NCBI GenBank assembly: GCA_947591155.1
Contig: CANQDA010000011.1
Coordinates: forward strand, 32,081 to 96,080
DNA: 64,000 nucleotides
DNA from: an uncultured Lachnospiraceae bacterium
Lineage (GTDB): Bacteria; Bacillota; Clostridia; Lachnospirales; Lachnospiraceae
Reading direction: 5' to 3'
Shown: one piece after another, positions 1 through 8,993 of the stretch
Numbering within the stretch: position 1 is the stretch's first letter
How the letters are laid out: each line of letters begins with the position of its first letter
Notes under the pieces: model-generated
The model's database searches: none
The model's input: the letters and a program-made list of their open reading frames with translations, nothing else
What the model was told of the DNA's origin: nothing
Program-made: the position numbers and the translations under genes

Positions 1-142
1 ATCGACAAGGAATACTGACAAAATCAGTGTAGGTTCATAAGGTTAGAGACTGTAAGCGAGACTGGGCAAAGCTGAAGATCGGCGGAGCGGGGCTGACAGT
101 GCTGAGGGCTGTCGAGCAGAGGAAGAGAAAGGATAGTAATTC

Positions 143-1273
143 ATGAAGCAAAATCAGATTCTGAAAATTTACGGAACCGACTATAAGCAGATGACGAAGG
201 ATCTGCTCGTCGAGGCGGATCTGGCCGGACGCATCAAAAGCCGGGACAGTCGCGTCGCCCTCAAGCCGAACCTCGTGTCAGCGTCCGAGCCTTCCTACGG
301 GGCGACGACGCACCCGGAGGTACTCGCCGGGATCATCGAGTATCTGCAGGAGAGAGGGTTTCGGAATATTACCCTCATGGAGAGCTCGTGGGTGGGCGGA
401 AAGACGATGGAGGCCTTCGCGGTCTGCGGGTACGACGCGCTGATCGAGCAGTACGGCGTGCGCTTTATCGACGCGCAGAAGGAACGTTCGCACAGCGTGG
501 ACTGCGCCGGGCTGAAGCTGAATCTCTGCGATTGCGTGGACGATGTTGATTTTCTGATCAACGTCCCTGTGCTGAAGGGGCACTGCCAGACGAAGATCAC
601 CTGCGCGCTCAAAAATATGAAGGGGCTGATTCCGAACTCCGAGAAGCGGCGCTTTCACACGATGGGCCTGCACAAGCCGATCGCGCACCTGAACGTAGGG
701 ATACGCCAGGACTTCGTCGTCGTGGATCACATCTGCGGCGATCTGGATTTTGAGGACGGGGGCCATCCTGTCGTGCGCAACTGCGTGATGGCGGCCTGCG
801 ATCCGGTGCTCGTGGACGCCTACGTCTGTAAGCTGCTGCACTATGCGGCCGACGATGTGGCCTATGTGCGGCTGGCACAGCAGCTCGGCGTCGGCAGCGC
901 GGACCTGTCACAGGCGGAAATCATCGTCTGCGGCAAAGATCCGGGGCAGGAGTACAAGGAGGACGAGGGGCTTCCGGTCTCCCGCAGGATTCTGGGACTG
1001 AGCGATTCGGTGGATGAGATCGAGTCCTGCAGCGCTTGCTACGGCTATCTGATGCCAGCGCTCGATCGCCTCAAGAGCGAGGGGCTGCTTGACCGTCTGG
1101 ACACGAAGATCTGTATCGGACAGGGCTATCAGGGCAAGACAGGCAAGCTCGGCATCGGGCGGTGTACAAGCGGATTTGAACATAACGTTAAGGGCTGTCC
1201 GCCGACCGAGCAGCAGATCTATGAATTCCTGTACGCGTACCTGAGCGGGAAAGAGGCGGCAAAAGAGGGATGA
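143..1273 (+). CDS. DUF362 domain-containing protein
   Basis: This 376-residue protein matches the DUF362 family, whose biochemical role is unsettled. The LKPNL motif near residue 41 and the segment KGHCQTKITCALKNMKG near residue 146 are typical of the family. The usual C-terminal two-cluster ferredoxin domain is absent. Instead there is a Cys-x-x-Cys pair (SCSACYG) and two later Cys residues (GRCTSG, VKGCPP), which might bind a metal or an Fe-S cluster; that is inference. No signal peptide or membrane segment is seen, so it should be cytoplasmic. The ATG start has a purine-rich site (AGAAAGGA) upstream. It stands alone; the 142 bases before it hold no recognisable gene. Confidence 0.8.
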   Translation: MKQNQILKIYGTDYKQMTKDLLVEADLAGRIKSRDSRVALKPNLVSASEPSYGATTHPEVLAGIIEYLQERGFRNITLMESSWVGGKTMEAFAVCGYDALIEQYGVRFIDAQKERSHSVDCAGLKLNLCDCVDDVDFLINVPVLKGHCQTKITCALKNMKGLIPNSEKRRFHTMGLHKPIAHLNVGIRQDFVVVDHICGDLDFEDGGHPVVRNCVMAACDPVLVDAYVCKLLHYAADDVAYVRLAQQLGVGSADLSQAEIIVCGKDPGQEYKEDEGLPVSRRILGLSDSVDEIESCSACYGYLMPALDRLKSEGLLDRLDTKICIGQGYQGKTGKLGIGRCTSGFEHNVKGCPPTEQQIYEFLYAYLSGKEAAKEG

Positions 1274-1370
1274 CTTTCGGATCGCTGCGACAGATCGAAA
1301 CAGCGTTTGGTGATAAATCGAACGCGCGGGACATACAATAGGACAAAGCTGTTGCAGTCCGGGAGCATCT

Positions 1371-1958
1371 ATGAGGAACAGATATCAGAAACTGGCCGTT
1401 GCGCTTCTCCTTCTTCTCGGCTTCCTGTTCGGGACGGCTTTACCTGAGCTTTTGCGCATGGGCACCGGGACGTACGCCGGATTTCTGAGTTTATACGGTT
1501 TGCAAAAATATAAAGAGCGGGCGGTGTCCGCCGTGAACGTGTTGCCGTACATTGCGGCGGGTCGTCTGCGGACGCTGCTTTTTCTTTGGATGAGCAGTTA
1601 TACGGCGGCGGGATTTCTGTTTCATCTCGCGTACGCATGGTGGCTGGCGGCGTCTGCAGGGATGCTGCTTGCGGTCTTCATGCTGCGGGACGGACATGAG
1701 GGACTCCTGCTGTTTTTTTGCTGTCTTTTTCCACAGTGGCTCCTGTATGGGGCGATGTGGCAGAAGGAGGTTGCCTTTCTGCTGAGACAATGGCGCGGGA
1801 GCGATCTCGGACTGGCAGACAGCCGGGGCAGGGGAAGTATGTATCGCAGAGATCTCTCCGAACTGGCCGGAATGGTCGGACTGTGTCTGCTCGGCTGCGG
1901 GGCGGAGGCGTTTTTGGGGACATGGACGCTGAAAATTTTTTTAAAATTTTTTTCTTAA
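1371..1958 (+). CDS. SpoIIM-like sporulation membrane protein
   Basis: This 195-residue, very hydrophobic protein has about five membrane segments, starting with one at residues 8-28. Its size, topology and place directly upstream of xerD match stage II sporulation protein M, part of the SpoIID-SpoIIM-SpoIIP complex that drives membrane migration during engulfment of the forespore. In Bacillus subtilis spoIIM lies near the xerD gene as well. The sequence is divergent and the call rests on topology and gene order more than on motifs. The C-terminus ends in a short hydrophobic tail (LKIFLKFFS) encoded by a T-rich stretch. Sporulation-specific expression would be expected, but I see no clear sigma-E promoter. 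Confidence 0.6.
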   Translation: MRNRYQKLAVALLLLLGFLFGTALPELLRMGTGTYAGFLSLYGLQKYKERAVSAVNVLPYIAAGRLRTLLFLWMSSYTAAGFLFHLAYAWWLAASAGMLLAVFMLRDGHEGLLLFFCCLFPQWLLYGAMWQKEVAFLLRQWRGSDLGLADSRGRGSMYRRDLSELAGMVGLCLLGCGAEAFLGTWTLKIFLKFFS

Positions 1959-1960
1959 GA

Positions 1961-2012
1961 TTTTACAACATCTGGTTGCGTATCGAAGCAGGTGGAACGA
2001 GATGTTGTAAAA
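1961..2012. repeat. 13-bp perfect inverted repeat between spoIIM-like gene and xerD
   Basis: TTTTACAACATCT (1961-1973) is matched exactly by AGATGTTGTAAAA (2000-2012), with a 26-base loop. It directly follows the spoIIM-like stop codon. There is no T-run after the stem in either direction, so it is not a standard intrinsic terminator; it could be a processing signal or an operator. Confidence 0.6.
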
Positions 2013-2059
2013 CAGCGAAAAATAGGGGATTTTGCCAATTTATGTAACACAATTTTTCA

Positions 2060-2088
2060 TTGATTTTATGAAAATTTGTGAGTATAAT
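2060..2088 (+). promoter_or_regulatory. sigma-A promoter of xerD
   Basis: A -35 box TTGATT (2060-2065) and a perfect -10 box TATAAT (2083-2088) are separated by 17 bp. The xerD start lies about 100 bases downstream. Confidence 0.65.
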
Positions 2089-2186
2089 TAATGCTGATCA
2101 TTGATAGGGGCCGCGAGTCGGGAGAGGGGTAATTCCGGTTCGACACAGAATCTGGGGAGATTTTGCAAGGTAAGGAGTTTTTGGGT

Positions 2187-3071
2187 ATGTGCATTGAATT
2201 ACCCCTGTTTATCGATTACTTAAAGGAGACGAAGAATGCTTCCGCGAGCACGGTGAGCTCTTATCAGCGGGATCTGAGAAAGCTGGACGCATATCTGAAC
2301 GAGCACGGGATCGAGGATGTGCAGAATGTAACTGCGACGAATCTGAATTCCTATGTGCTCTATCTGGAGAAGCAGGGATTGTCGAGCGCGACTGTCTCGC
2401 GCAGTGTGGCTTCCATGAAGGCATTTTTCCACTATGCATGTAATAAACGTCAGATCGATCAGGATCCTACGGAGAAGATCAAAGCGCCGCACATCGAGAA
2501 GAAGGCCCCGGGAATCTTAAGCGTCGAGGAGACAGCCAGGCTTTTAGAACAGCCATCCGGCGCAAGCCCGAAGGAGCGCAGGGACCGCGCGATGCTGGAG
2601 CTTCTGTATGCGACCGGTATGCGCGTCAGCGAGCTGATCTCCGTGAAGCTTGAGGACGTTCAGCTCGCGTTGGAGTATGTGGTCTGCCATGACGCGGACA
2701 AGGAGCGGGTGATCCCGTTCGGCGATCAGGCCAGGCAGGCGTTGGAGTTGTATTTGCAGGACGGCCGGTATGCGCTGTTGAAGGGGCAGGAGAGTGAGTA
2801 TCTCTTCGTGAACTGCTCCGGAAAGCCGATGAGCCGTCAGGGCTTCTGGAAGCTGGTCAAGTCCTATGCGGCGAAGGCCGGTATTGTGGCGGATATCACG
2901 CCACATACGCTGCGTCATTCGTTTGCCGTGCATCTGCTGCAGAACGGCGCGGATTTGAAATCGGTTCAGGAGATGATGGGGCATGCCGATATCGCGACGA
3001 CACAGGCGTATTTGCATGTGGGCGCGGAGCGACTGAGAAATGTTTACGGTGCAACACACCCGAGACGCTGA
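2187..3071 (+). CDS. xerD: Tyrosine recombinase XerD
   Basis: This 294-residue enzyme resolves chromosome dimers at dif, normally together with XerC and FtsK. It has an N-terminal SAM-like core-binding domain (about residues 1-85) and a C-terminal catalytic domain with the expected tyrosine recombinase residues: Arg in ATGMRVSEL, HxxR in HTLRHSF, His in MGHAD and the nucleophile Tyr in TQAYLHV. The length is that of a standard XerD. I chose ATG 2187 because TAAGGAG (2171-2177) lies nine bases upstream; a TTG eight codons earlier lacks a site. Neighbouring a SpoIIM-like gene matches the gene order known from Firmicutes. Confidence 0.92.
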   Translation: MCIELPLFIDYLKETKNASASTVSSYQRDLRKLDAYLNEHGIEDVQNVTATNLNSYVLYLEKQGLSSATVSRSVASMKAFFHYACNKRQIDQDPTEKIKAPHIEKKAPGILSVEETARLLEQPSGASPKERRDRAMLELLYATGMRVSELISVKLEDVQLALEYVVCHDADKERVIPFGDQARQALELYLQDGRYALLKGQESEYLFVNCSGKPMSRQGFWKLVKSYAAKAGIVADITPHTLRHSFAVHLLQNGADLKSVQEMMGHADIATTQAYLHVGAERLRNVYGATHPRR

Positions 3072-3144
3072 GGAAAGAGAAACACGAAGAAAAACAAAAT
3101 ACAAATAGAGGAGATACAGATAGAAAAGAGCATTACAGATAGAG

Positions 3145-3186
3145 AAAAGGCAGTTCCCCCCGATGCGAGGAAAGCTGCCTTTTTTA
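3145..3186. terminator. Bidirectional terminator between xerD and DAHP synthase
   Basis: The stem AAAAGGCAG (3145-3153) pairs with CTGCCTTTT (3175-3183), followed by more T on the plus strand and flanked by A on the left, so it can serve both convergent genes. Confidence 0.75.
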
Positions 3187-3254
3187 CATAAGTACTCTTT
3201 ATGAACAGAGCGGACAAACGCTCCTTTGGCTGTATCGACAGGATCTTTTCCGAT

Positions 3255-4295
3255 TCAACAATCCCTGTAGATATCGTAGATCAGCGCTTCGGATTTTTCC
3301 CAACCGAGGCAGGGATCGGTGATCGACTTGCCGTAGACGTGGCAGTCTGAACCGACGGGCTGTGATCCGTCCTCGATGTAGCTCTCGATCATGAAACCTT
3401 TTACGAGCTTCTTGATGTCCGGGTTGTAGCTGCGGCTGTGCAGTACCTCCTTGGCGATGCGGATCTGCTCTAGATACTGTTTTCCGGAGTTTGCGTGGTT
3501 CGTGTCGATGATGGCGGCCGGATTCTTCAAATCTCTCTGCTGATACATGTCGAGCAGGAGCTTCAGATCTTCGTAGTGATAGTTCGGGATCGCGTTGCCA
3601 TGCTTGTTCGTCGCGCCGCGCAGAACGACGTGAGCCAGTTCGTTGCCGTCCGTGTTCACATCCCAGCCGCGGTAGATGAAGTTGTGCTTCGCCTGTGCCG
3701 CGACCACGGAATTCAGCATGACGGAGAGATCGCCGCTCGTCGGGTTCTTCATACCGGCCGGCACGTCCATGCCGCTGACCGTCATGCGGTGGTGCTGATC
3801 CTCGACGGAACGCGCACCGATCGCCACGTAGGAGAGCAGATCGTCCAGATAGCGCCAGTTCTCCGGGTAGAGCATCTCGTCGGCTGCCGTCAGGCCGGTC
3901 TCCTCGATCGCGGCCGCGTGCAGCTTGCGCATCGCGACAATGCCAGCGAACACATCTGGTTTCTTCTCCGGGTCCGGCTGATGCATCAGGCCCTTGTAGC
4001 CCTCGCCGGTCGTCCGCGGCTTGTTCGTGTAGATGCGCGGGATCAGGATCAGGCGGTCGCCGACCTTATCCTGCACTTTTGCCAGACGATGCATATAGTC
4101 CATGACGGCGTCCACGTCGTCCGCCGAGCACGGGCCAATGATAAGGATGAACTTGTCCGACTTGCCGGTAAAGACGTCGCGAATCTCTGCGTCCCGTTCC
4201 TTCTTGATGGAGATTACCTTTTCAGAGAGCGGATACTGTTTCTTGACCTCCGCCGGGATCAGAAGCTTCTTCACAAAATTTATAGCCATTTTCAT
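3255..4295 (-). CDS. aroG: 3-deoxy-7-phosphoheptulonate synthase (class I DAHP synthase)
   Basis: This 346-residue enzyme condenses phosphoenolpyruvate and erythrose 4-phosphate, the first step of the shikimate pathway for aromatic amino acids. The sequence is of the AroG/AroF/AroH class: IIGPCSADD near residue 52, PRIYTNKPRTT with the metal and phosphate ligands, VEDQHHR, DTNHANSGK and the C-terminal MIESYIEDGSQ are all visible. The length is normal for the class. It is a single gene convergent with xerD. The start follows a purine-rich stretch (GGTATG) on the minus strand; the long promoter region to its right is shared with the divergent gene at 4541. Feedback regulation by an aromatic amino acid is usual for the class but cannot be assigned from the sequence. 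Confidence 0.93.
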   Translation of the reverse strand: MKMAINFVKKLLIPAEVKKQYPLSEKVISIKKERDAEIRDVFTGKSDKFILIIGPCSADDVDAVMDYMHRLAKVQDKVGDRLILIPRIYTNKPRTTGEGYKGLMHQPDPEKKPDVFAGIVAMRKLHAAAIEETGLTAADEMLYPENWRYLDDLLSYVAIGARSVEDQHHRMTVSGMDVPAGMKNPTSGDLSVMLNSVVAAQAKHNFIYRGWDVNTDGNELAHVVLRGATNKHGNAIPNYHYEDLKLLLDMYQQRDLKNPAAIIDTNHANSGKQYLEQIRIAKEVLHSRSYNPDIKKLVKGFMIESYIEDGSQPVGSDCHVYGKSITDPCLGWEKSEALIYDIYRDC

Positions 4296-4441
4296 ACCTC
4301 GATCTGTGTTTTAGATTGACATAAAATGCGGATTGCTTGTCCGCGCCGCGAAAACGCCCGCCTGGACAGGGGTTGCGGTATGCCTTTGCACATAACAATG
4401 GACATTATAATATAAATCCCGGAAAATGTCGACAGAATTTT

Positions 4442-4463
4442 TGGGTTCCCATTTTGGAACCCA
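4442..4463. promoter_or_regulatory. Inverted-repeat operator candidate between aroG and the Met8-like gene
   Basis: TGGGTTCC (4442-4449) and GGAACCCA (4456-4463) form perfect 8-bp arms with a 6-bp spacer. A -10-like TATACT (4469-4474) follows directly on the plus strand, so a dimeric regulator bound here would cover the -35 region of the promoter for the gene at 4541. Confidence 0.5.
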
Positions 4464-4540
4464 TGTGCTATACTATCCGCGAAAGTAATGAACCGTGAAG
4501 AAATGGTTTATGAAACAGACAGTTGAATGGGGATAATTAC

Positions 4541-5014
4541 ATGGGAAACAAGTTGAAACCGTATTTTCCGGTGTTTATTGATCTTTCGGACAAGAAGGTC
4601 GTGGTGGCGGGCGCGGGGACGATCGCCAAGCGGAGGATACGGGTGCTGACTGATTTTACGGATCATCTGGTCGTGATTGCGCCGGAGGTGAATCCGGAGC
4701 TGAAGGAACTAGAAGCGGAGGGGAAGATCACGATCCTTCGGAAGACGTTTGAACGGGAGGACATCGCGGGCGCGGCCCTGGTGATCGCGGCGACGAACTC
4801 AAACCAGACGAATCATGAGATCTACGCGGCGTGCAAATGTTTCGGAATTCCGGTCAATGTGTGCAATGACAAGGAACGATGTGATTTTTACTTTCCGGTG
4901 GTCGCCTCCGCGGGGGATGTAGTCGCCGGCGTCAGCTCGTCCGGGAGAGCGCGCAGGAAGTCGCGGGAGGCCGCGGATCAGATCCAGCGTCTGCTGGAAG
5001 AGACAAATCAATGA
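4541..5014 (+). CDS. Precorrin-2 dehydrogenase / ferrochelatase family (Met8/CysG N-domain)
   Basis: This 157-residue protein has the N-terminal part of CysG or Met8: a Rossmann motif VVVAGAGTIAKRR near residue 21, the IAATN strand and the conserved VCNDKERCDFYFPV segment. The family oxidises precorrin-2 to sirohydrochlorin with NAD and may insert iron to make siroheme. Met8-type proteins are often about 200 residues, so this one is short and may lack part of the C-terminal helical domain. No uroporphyrinogen methyltransferase or hem genes lie nearby. I chose ATG 4541 over TTG 4523 because TGGGG (4528-4532) gives suitable spacing to the ATG. Confidence 0.82.
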   Translation: MGNKLKPYFPVFIDLSDKKVVVAGAGTIAKRRIRVLTDFTDHLVVIAPEVNPELKELEAEGKITILRKTFEREDIAGAALVIAATNSNQTNHEIYAACKCFGIPVNVCNDKERCDFYFPVVASAGDVVAGVSSSGRARRKSREAADQIQRLLEETNQ

Positions 5015-5096
5015 TACGGGATATTTGATGAGCCGTGTGACGGACTATCCGTGGATAGGCGGCGGACACGGGTACGGATGTTAAAGGAGATTTTCG

Positions 5097-5570
5097 ATGC
5101 TGGTGAAAATATATACGGACGGGGCTGCGCGCGGCAACCCGGACGGGCCGGGTGGCTACGGCACGATCCTTCAGTACGTGGACACGCGGGGCGAGCTGCA
5201 CGAGCGGGAATACTCGCAGGGCTATCGGAAGACGACGAACAATCGCATGGAGCTGATGGCAGCGATCGTCGGATTGGAGGCATTGAACCGTCCCTGCGAG
5301 GTGGAGCTGTATTCAGACTCGCAATATCTGGTCAACGCGTTCAACCAACACTGGATCGACAGCTGGGTGAAGAAGGGCTGGAAGCGCGGCAAAAACGAGC
5401 CGGTCAAGAATGTCGACCTCTGGACGCGGCTTCTGGAGGCCGCGAAGCCGCACAGCATTCAGTTTGTCTGGGTGAAAGGGCACGACGGCCACGCCGAGAA
5501 CGAGCGCTGCGATCAGCTCGCGACGTGTGCGGCAGATGGGGACGAGCTGATTGAGGACGAGATTCATTAA
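5097..5570 (+). CDS. rnhA: Ribonuclease HI
   Basis: This 157-residue protein degrades the RNA strand of RNA-DNA hybrids. The N-terminal [25 protein letters not shown] and YSDSQY motifs contain the catalytic Asp8, Glu51-region and Asp residues, and the basic handle region ([15 protein letters not shown]) that binds hybrid is present. The [19 protein letters not shown] motif supplies the His and last Asp. It is a complete stand-alone RNase HI of normal length. AAAGGAG lies about ten bases before the ATG. It follows the Met8-like gene by 82 bases on the same strand and may be co-transcribed. Confidence 0.95.
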   Translation: MLVKIYTDGAARGNPDGPGGYGTILQYVDTRGELHEREYSQGYRKTTNNRMELMAAIVGLEALNRPCEVELYSDSQYLVNAFNQHWIDSWVKKGWKRGKNEPVKNVDLWTRLLEAAKPHSIQFVWVKGHDGHAENERCDQLATCAADGDELIEDEIH

Positions 5571-5593
5571 ACGGGAATTCCCCGAATCCGACA

Positions 5594-5622
5594 TTGAAAA
5601 CCGAAATCCGGTGTGTTAAGAT
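5594..5622 (+). promoter_or_regulatory. Sigma-A promoter for the small membrane protein
   Basis: TTGAAA (5594-5599) and TAAGAT (5617-5622) with 17-bp spacing, 41 bases before the ATG at 5664. Confidence 0.5.
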
Positions 5623-5663
5623 GTATAAGTGTCTCACTAAATGGAAGAAAGAGGGAGAAGGAC

Positions 5664-5816
5664 ATGACAGCATTTTTGAGCGAGTTCATCGTCGAATTTG
5701 TCGAGCTGGTGATTCTGGCGGGAGTCGCAGTAGGCGCGATCTTCTGCGGGAAGAAGCTGCGCGACCGCAAGGACGCGAAGAAGGCGCAGCAGGCGGGGCA
5801 GCAGGAGATAAAATAG
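5664..5816 (+). CDS. Small single-pass membrane protein (50 residues)
   Basis: The ORF begins at ATG 5664 after the strong site GAGGGAGAAGG. The product has one hydrophobic helix (about residues 5-28, VEFVELVILAGVAVGAIFCG) followed by a very basic tail rich in Lys, Arg and Gln. I do not recognise a family with certainty; similar short membrane proteins with KKLRDRKD-like tails are common in Lachnospiraceae. The positive-inside rule puts the tail in the cytoplasm. It is followed by alaS 143 bases later. Its own promoter and good ribosome-binding site support it as a real gene. Confidence 0.65.
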   Translation: MTAFLSEFIVEFVELVILAGVAVGAIFCGKKLRDRKDAKKAQQAGQQEIK

Positions 5817-5959
5817 GATCGGAGACTGACAGCGCGGTGATACTATATGGAAAGACTGCGGATGTCTTCCGGGAAATTTGGCGTAAATCCGGACGGATGC
5901 TGATTGCGTCTGTTTTTTATGGGAAAAATATAAGAGAATAGAGAGTTGGAGGAACGATC

Positions 5960-8599
5960 GTGGAGAAATACGGAGTAAATGAACTGAGAAAGATGTTTCT
6001 GGATTTTTTTAAGAGCAAGGACCATCTGGTGATGAACAGCTTCTCGCTGGTACCGCACAATGACAAGAGCCTGCTTCTGATCAACGCCGGCATGGCGCCG
6101 CTGAAGCCCTATTTTACGGGGGCGGAGATCCCGCCGAAGCGCAGGGTGGCGACATGTCAGAAATGCATCCGTACCGGCGATATTGAGAACGTGGGTAAGA
6201 CCGCGCGCCACGGCACGTTTTTTGAGATGCTCGGAAACTTCTCGTTCGGGGATTATTTCAAGAAGGAAGCGATCGCCTGGTCCTGGGAATTTCTGACCGA
6301 GGTGGTCGGTCTGGATCCGAACCGTCTCTATCCGTCCGTGTATCTGGAGGACGACGAGGCCTGGAACATCTGGCACGAGCAGATCGGGATCCCGGAGGAC
6401 CGTATCTTCCGCTTCGGCAAGGAGGACAACTTCTGGGAGCACGGCGCAGGTCCGTGCGGTCCGTGCTCTGAGATATACTATGACCGCGGCGAGAAGTACG
6501 GCTGCGGCAAGCCGAGCTGTACGGTGGGCTGCGACTGCGACCGCTACATCGAGGTGTGGAACAACGTTTTCACCCAGTTTGAGAATGACGGGAAAGGCAG
6601 CTACGAGCTGCTGACCCAGAAAAATATCGATACGGGCATGGGCCTCGAGCGTCTGGCCGTCGTGGTGCAGGAGGTGGATTCCATCTTCGACGTGGACACG
6701 ATCCAGGCATTGCGTGACAAAGTCTGTGAGTTCGCCCATGTGCAGTACAAGACAGACGAGAAGAAAGATATTTCGATCCGCCTGATCGTGGATCACATCC
6801 GCTCCGCGACGTTCATGATCTCGGATGGCATCATGCCGACGAATGAGGGACGCGGCTATGTGCTGCGCCGCCTGATCCGCCGCGCGGCGCGCCACGGAAG
6901 GATGCTCGGTATCGAGGGCGGTTTCCTCTCGAAGCTGAGCGAGACCGTGATCGAGGGCTCAAAGGACGGTTATCCGGAGCTGGAGGAGAAGAAGGAGTTC
7001 ATTTTCAAGGTGCTCTCCCAGGAGGAGGACAAGTTCAGCCGCACGATCGACCAGGGCTTGAGCATTCTGTCCGACATGGAGGCGGAGCTCGAGAAGAAGG
7101 GCGCGAAGACGCTCGAGGGCAAGGACGCGTTCTTGCTCTATGACACCTACGGATTCCCGCTCGACCTGACGAAGGAGATCCTTGAGGAGAAGGGCTATTC
7201 GATCGACGAGGAAGGCTTCAAGACCTGCATGGAGGAGCAGCGGACAAAGGCCCGCAAGGCGCGCGGCACGACGAACTACATGGGTGCTGACGCGACGGTA
7301 TACGACCAGATCCCGGCGGAGATCACGACGGAGTTCGTCGGCTACGACTCCCTGATCTGCGACTCGAAGATCACTGTGCTGACGACGGAGACGGAGCTGA
7401 CCGAGGCGCTCACCGAGGGCGTGCGCGGCACCGTGATCACGGAGAAGACGCCATTCTACGGGACGATGGGCGGCCAGGAGGGCGACAAGGGTACGATCTC
7501 CTGCGCGGCGGGCAAATTCATTGTAGAGGATACGATCCATCTGCTCGGCGGAAAATACGGGCATGTCGGCTACATGGCGGAGGGCATGATCAAGACCGGC
7601 GATACGGTGACGCTTTCCGTTGAGCCGGAGGGCAGGAAGGATACCTGCAAGAATCACAGCGCGACGCACCTGCTTCAGAAGGCGCTGAAGACGGTGCTCG
7701 GCTCGCACGTCGAGCAGAAAGGTTCACTGGTGACGCCGGACCGCCTGCGCTTCGACTTTGCCCATTTCCAGGCGATGACGCCGGAAGAGCTGGAGCAGGT
7801 AGAAAATATCGTCAACGAAGAGATCGCAGCGGGACTTCCGGTCGAGACGAAGATCATGGGGATCGAGGACGCGAAGAAGACGGGCGCGATGGCCCTGTTC
7901 GGGGAGAAGTACGGCGACGAGGTGCGCGTTGTGTCGATGGGCGACTTTTCGAAGGAGCTCTGCGGCGGTACGCATGTGGGCAATACCTCGGAGATTGCGA
8001 CGTTCAAGATCGTCTCCGAGTCCGGCATTGCGGCAGGCGTGCGCAGGATCGAGGCACTGACCGGAAAGGGCGTGTTCGCTTATTATAAGAATACAGAGAA
8101 GGAACTACATGAGGCGGCCAAGCTTCTGAAGACGAGCCCGGCAGAGCTGCTCGGGAAGATCGCTTCTTTGCAGGCGGAGCTGAAAAACGTCATGAGCGAG
8201 AACGAGTCGCTTAAGAGCAAGCTGGCGAAGGACGCACTCGGGGACGTGATGGACCAGGTGTGTGAACTGTCCGGCGTGAAGCTGCTCGCGTCGAAGCTCG
8301 AGGGCGTGGACATGAACGGACTGCGCGAGCTCGGCGACCAGCTGAAGGAAAAGCTTGGCGAGGGCGTGGTGCTGCTCGCGTCGGTATGCGACGGGAAGGT
8401 GAATCTTATGGCGACCGCGACGGACGGCGCGATGAAGCAGGGCGCGCACGCGGGCAACCTGATCAAGGGCATCGCGGCGCTGGTCGGCGGCGGCGGCGGC
8501 GGACGTCCGAATATGGCGCAGGCCGGAGGCAAAAATCCGGCGGGCATCGAGGCGGCGCTTGAGAAAGCGAAGGAAGTGCTCTCCGGGCAGATCGCATAG
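5960..8599 (+). CDS. alaS: Alanine--tRNA ligase
   Basis: This 879-residue protein is a full-length alanyl-tRNA synthetase. The class II catalytic core lies in about the first 250 residues (LINAGMAPLKPYF, FEMLGNFSFGDYF), followed by the tRNA recognition region. The editing domain has HSATHLLQ and the zinc-site CGGTHVGNT near residue 670, and the C-Ala domain ends with the glycine-rich GGGGGGRPNMAQAGG. I use GTG 5960 because TTGGAGG lies eight bases upstream and the product begins with the conserved short N-terminus EKYGVNELRKMFLDFF. No T-box leader can be seen in the 143 bases upstream. It is probably monocistronic. Confidence 0.97.
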   Translation: MEKYGVNELRKMFLDFFKSKDHLVMNSFSLVPHNDKSLLLINAGMAPLKPYFTGAEIPPKRRVATCQKCIRTGDIENVGKTARHGTFFEMLGNFSFGDYFKKEAIAWSWEFLTEVVGLDPNRLYPSVYLEDDEAWNIWHEQIGIPEDRIFRFGKEDNFWEHGAGPCGPCSEIYYDRGEKYGCGKPSCTVGCDCDRYIEVWNNVFTQFENDGKGSYELLTQKNIDTGMGLERLAVVVQEVDSIFDVDTIQALRDKVCEFAHVQYKTDEKKDISIRLIVDHIRSATFMISDGIMPTNEGRGYVLRRLIRRAARHGRMLGIEGGFLSKLSETVIEGSKDGYPELEEKKEFIFKVLSQEEDKFSRTIDQGLSILSDMEAELEKKGAKTLEGKDAFLLYDTYGFPLDLTKEILEEKGYSIDEEGFKTCMEEQRTKARKARGTTNYMGADATVYDQIPAEITTEFVGYDSLICDSKITVLTTETELTEALTEGVRGTVITEKTPFYGTMGGQEGDKGTISCAAGKFIVEDTIHLLGGKYGHVGYMAEGMIKTGDTVTLSVEPEGRKDTCKNHSATHLLQKALKTVLGSHVEQKGSLVTPDRLRFDFAHFQAMTPEELEQVENIVNEEIAAGLPVETKIMGIEDAKKTGAMALFGEKYGDEVRVVSMGDFSKELCGGTHVGNTSEIATFKIVSESGIAAGVRRIEALTGKGVFAYYKNTEKELHEAAKLLKTSPAELLGKIASLQAELKNVMSENESLKSKLAKDALGDVMDQVCELSGVKLLASKLEGVDMNGLRELGDQLKEKLGEGVVLLASVCDGKVNLMATATDGAMKQGAHAGNLIKGIAALVGGGGGGRPNMAQAGGKNPAGIEAALEKAKEVLSGQIA

Positions 8600-8673
8600 A
8601 GGGGCGAACAGAGTCGAAATTCGTCATGTTCACGAAAAAAACAATCTTTCTGCTCCAATTTCTGCAAAAACGG

Positions 8674-8701
8674 TTGACGAATTCAGAAAATATGGTATAC
8701 T
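8674..8701 (+). promoter_or_regulatory. Sigma-A promoter of rpsU
   Basis: TTGACG (8674-8679) and TATACT (8696-8701) are separated by 16 bp, giving a strong promoter as expected for a ribosomal protein gene. Confidence 0.75.
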
Positions 8702-8778
8702 CGTGATAGTGCAATAAATATACCCAGACAGTTGTATTATGCACAATCTGCAACTGGAGGGAGGTTAGGTGTGAGAGA

Positions 8779-8955
8779 ATGTCAAATGTGATCGTGAAAG
8801 AAAACGAGACTCTGGACAGCGCTCTGCGCCGTTTCAAAAGAAACTGCGCGAAGGCCGGGATCCAGCAGGAAATTCGTAAGAGAGAACATTATGAGAAGCC
8901 GAGCGTAAGACGCAAGAAAAAGTCAGAAGCGGCTCGCAAGCGTAAATTCAACTAA
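8779..8955 (+). CDS. rpsU: 30S ribosomal protein S21
   Basis: This 58-residue, highly basic protein is recognised from the N-terminus [20 protein letters not shown], the central [18 protein letters not shown] and the Lys/Arg tail ending in AARKRKFN. It is a small-subunit protein that helps initiation on mRNA and lies near the anti-Shine-Dalgarno end of 16S rRNA. Length and sequence are typical for clostridia. The double GGAGG (8756-8764) sits somewhat far, 14 bases, from the ATG. A strong promoter precedes it and a terminator follows within ten bases, so it is monocistronic. Confidence 0.96.
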   Translation: MSNVIVKENETLDSALRRFKRNCAKAGIQQEIRKREHYEKPSVRRKKKSEAARKRKFN

Positions 8956-8963
8956 TGTGTGTG

Positions 8964-8993
8964 AAATCCCTGGTCGAAAGGTCAGGGATTTTT
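8964..8993 (+). terminator. Intrinsic terminator of rpsU
   Basis: AAATCCCTG (8964-8972) pairs with CAGGGATTT (8983-8991) around a ten-base loop, and T residues continue to 8993. Confidence 0.85.

Noticed and set aside
1..142. Partial gene at the left edge
   Set aside because: No open frame with coding character reaches the DUF362 start; taken as intergenic.
3495..4319. 274-residue plus-strand ORF opposite the DAHP synthase gene
   Set aside because: Shadow; the minus-strand gene has all family motifs.
5817..5959. T-box leader for alaS
   Set aside because: The gap is only 143 bases and lacks a TGGNACCGCG-type sequence or an antiterminator pair.
5843..6895. 350-residue minus-strand ORF opposite alaS
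   Set aside because: Shadow of the synthetase gene; composition of antisense GC-rich codons.
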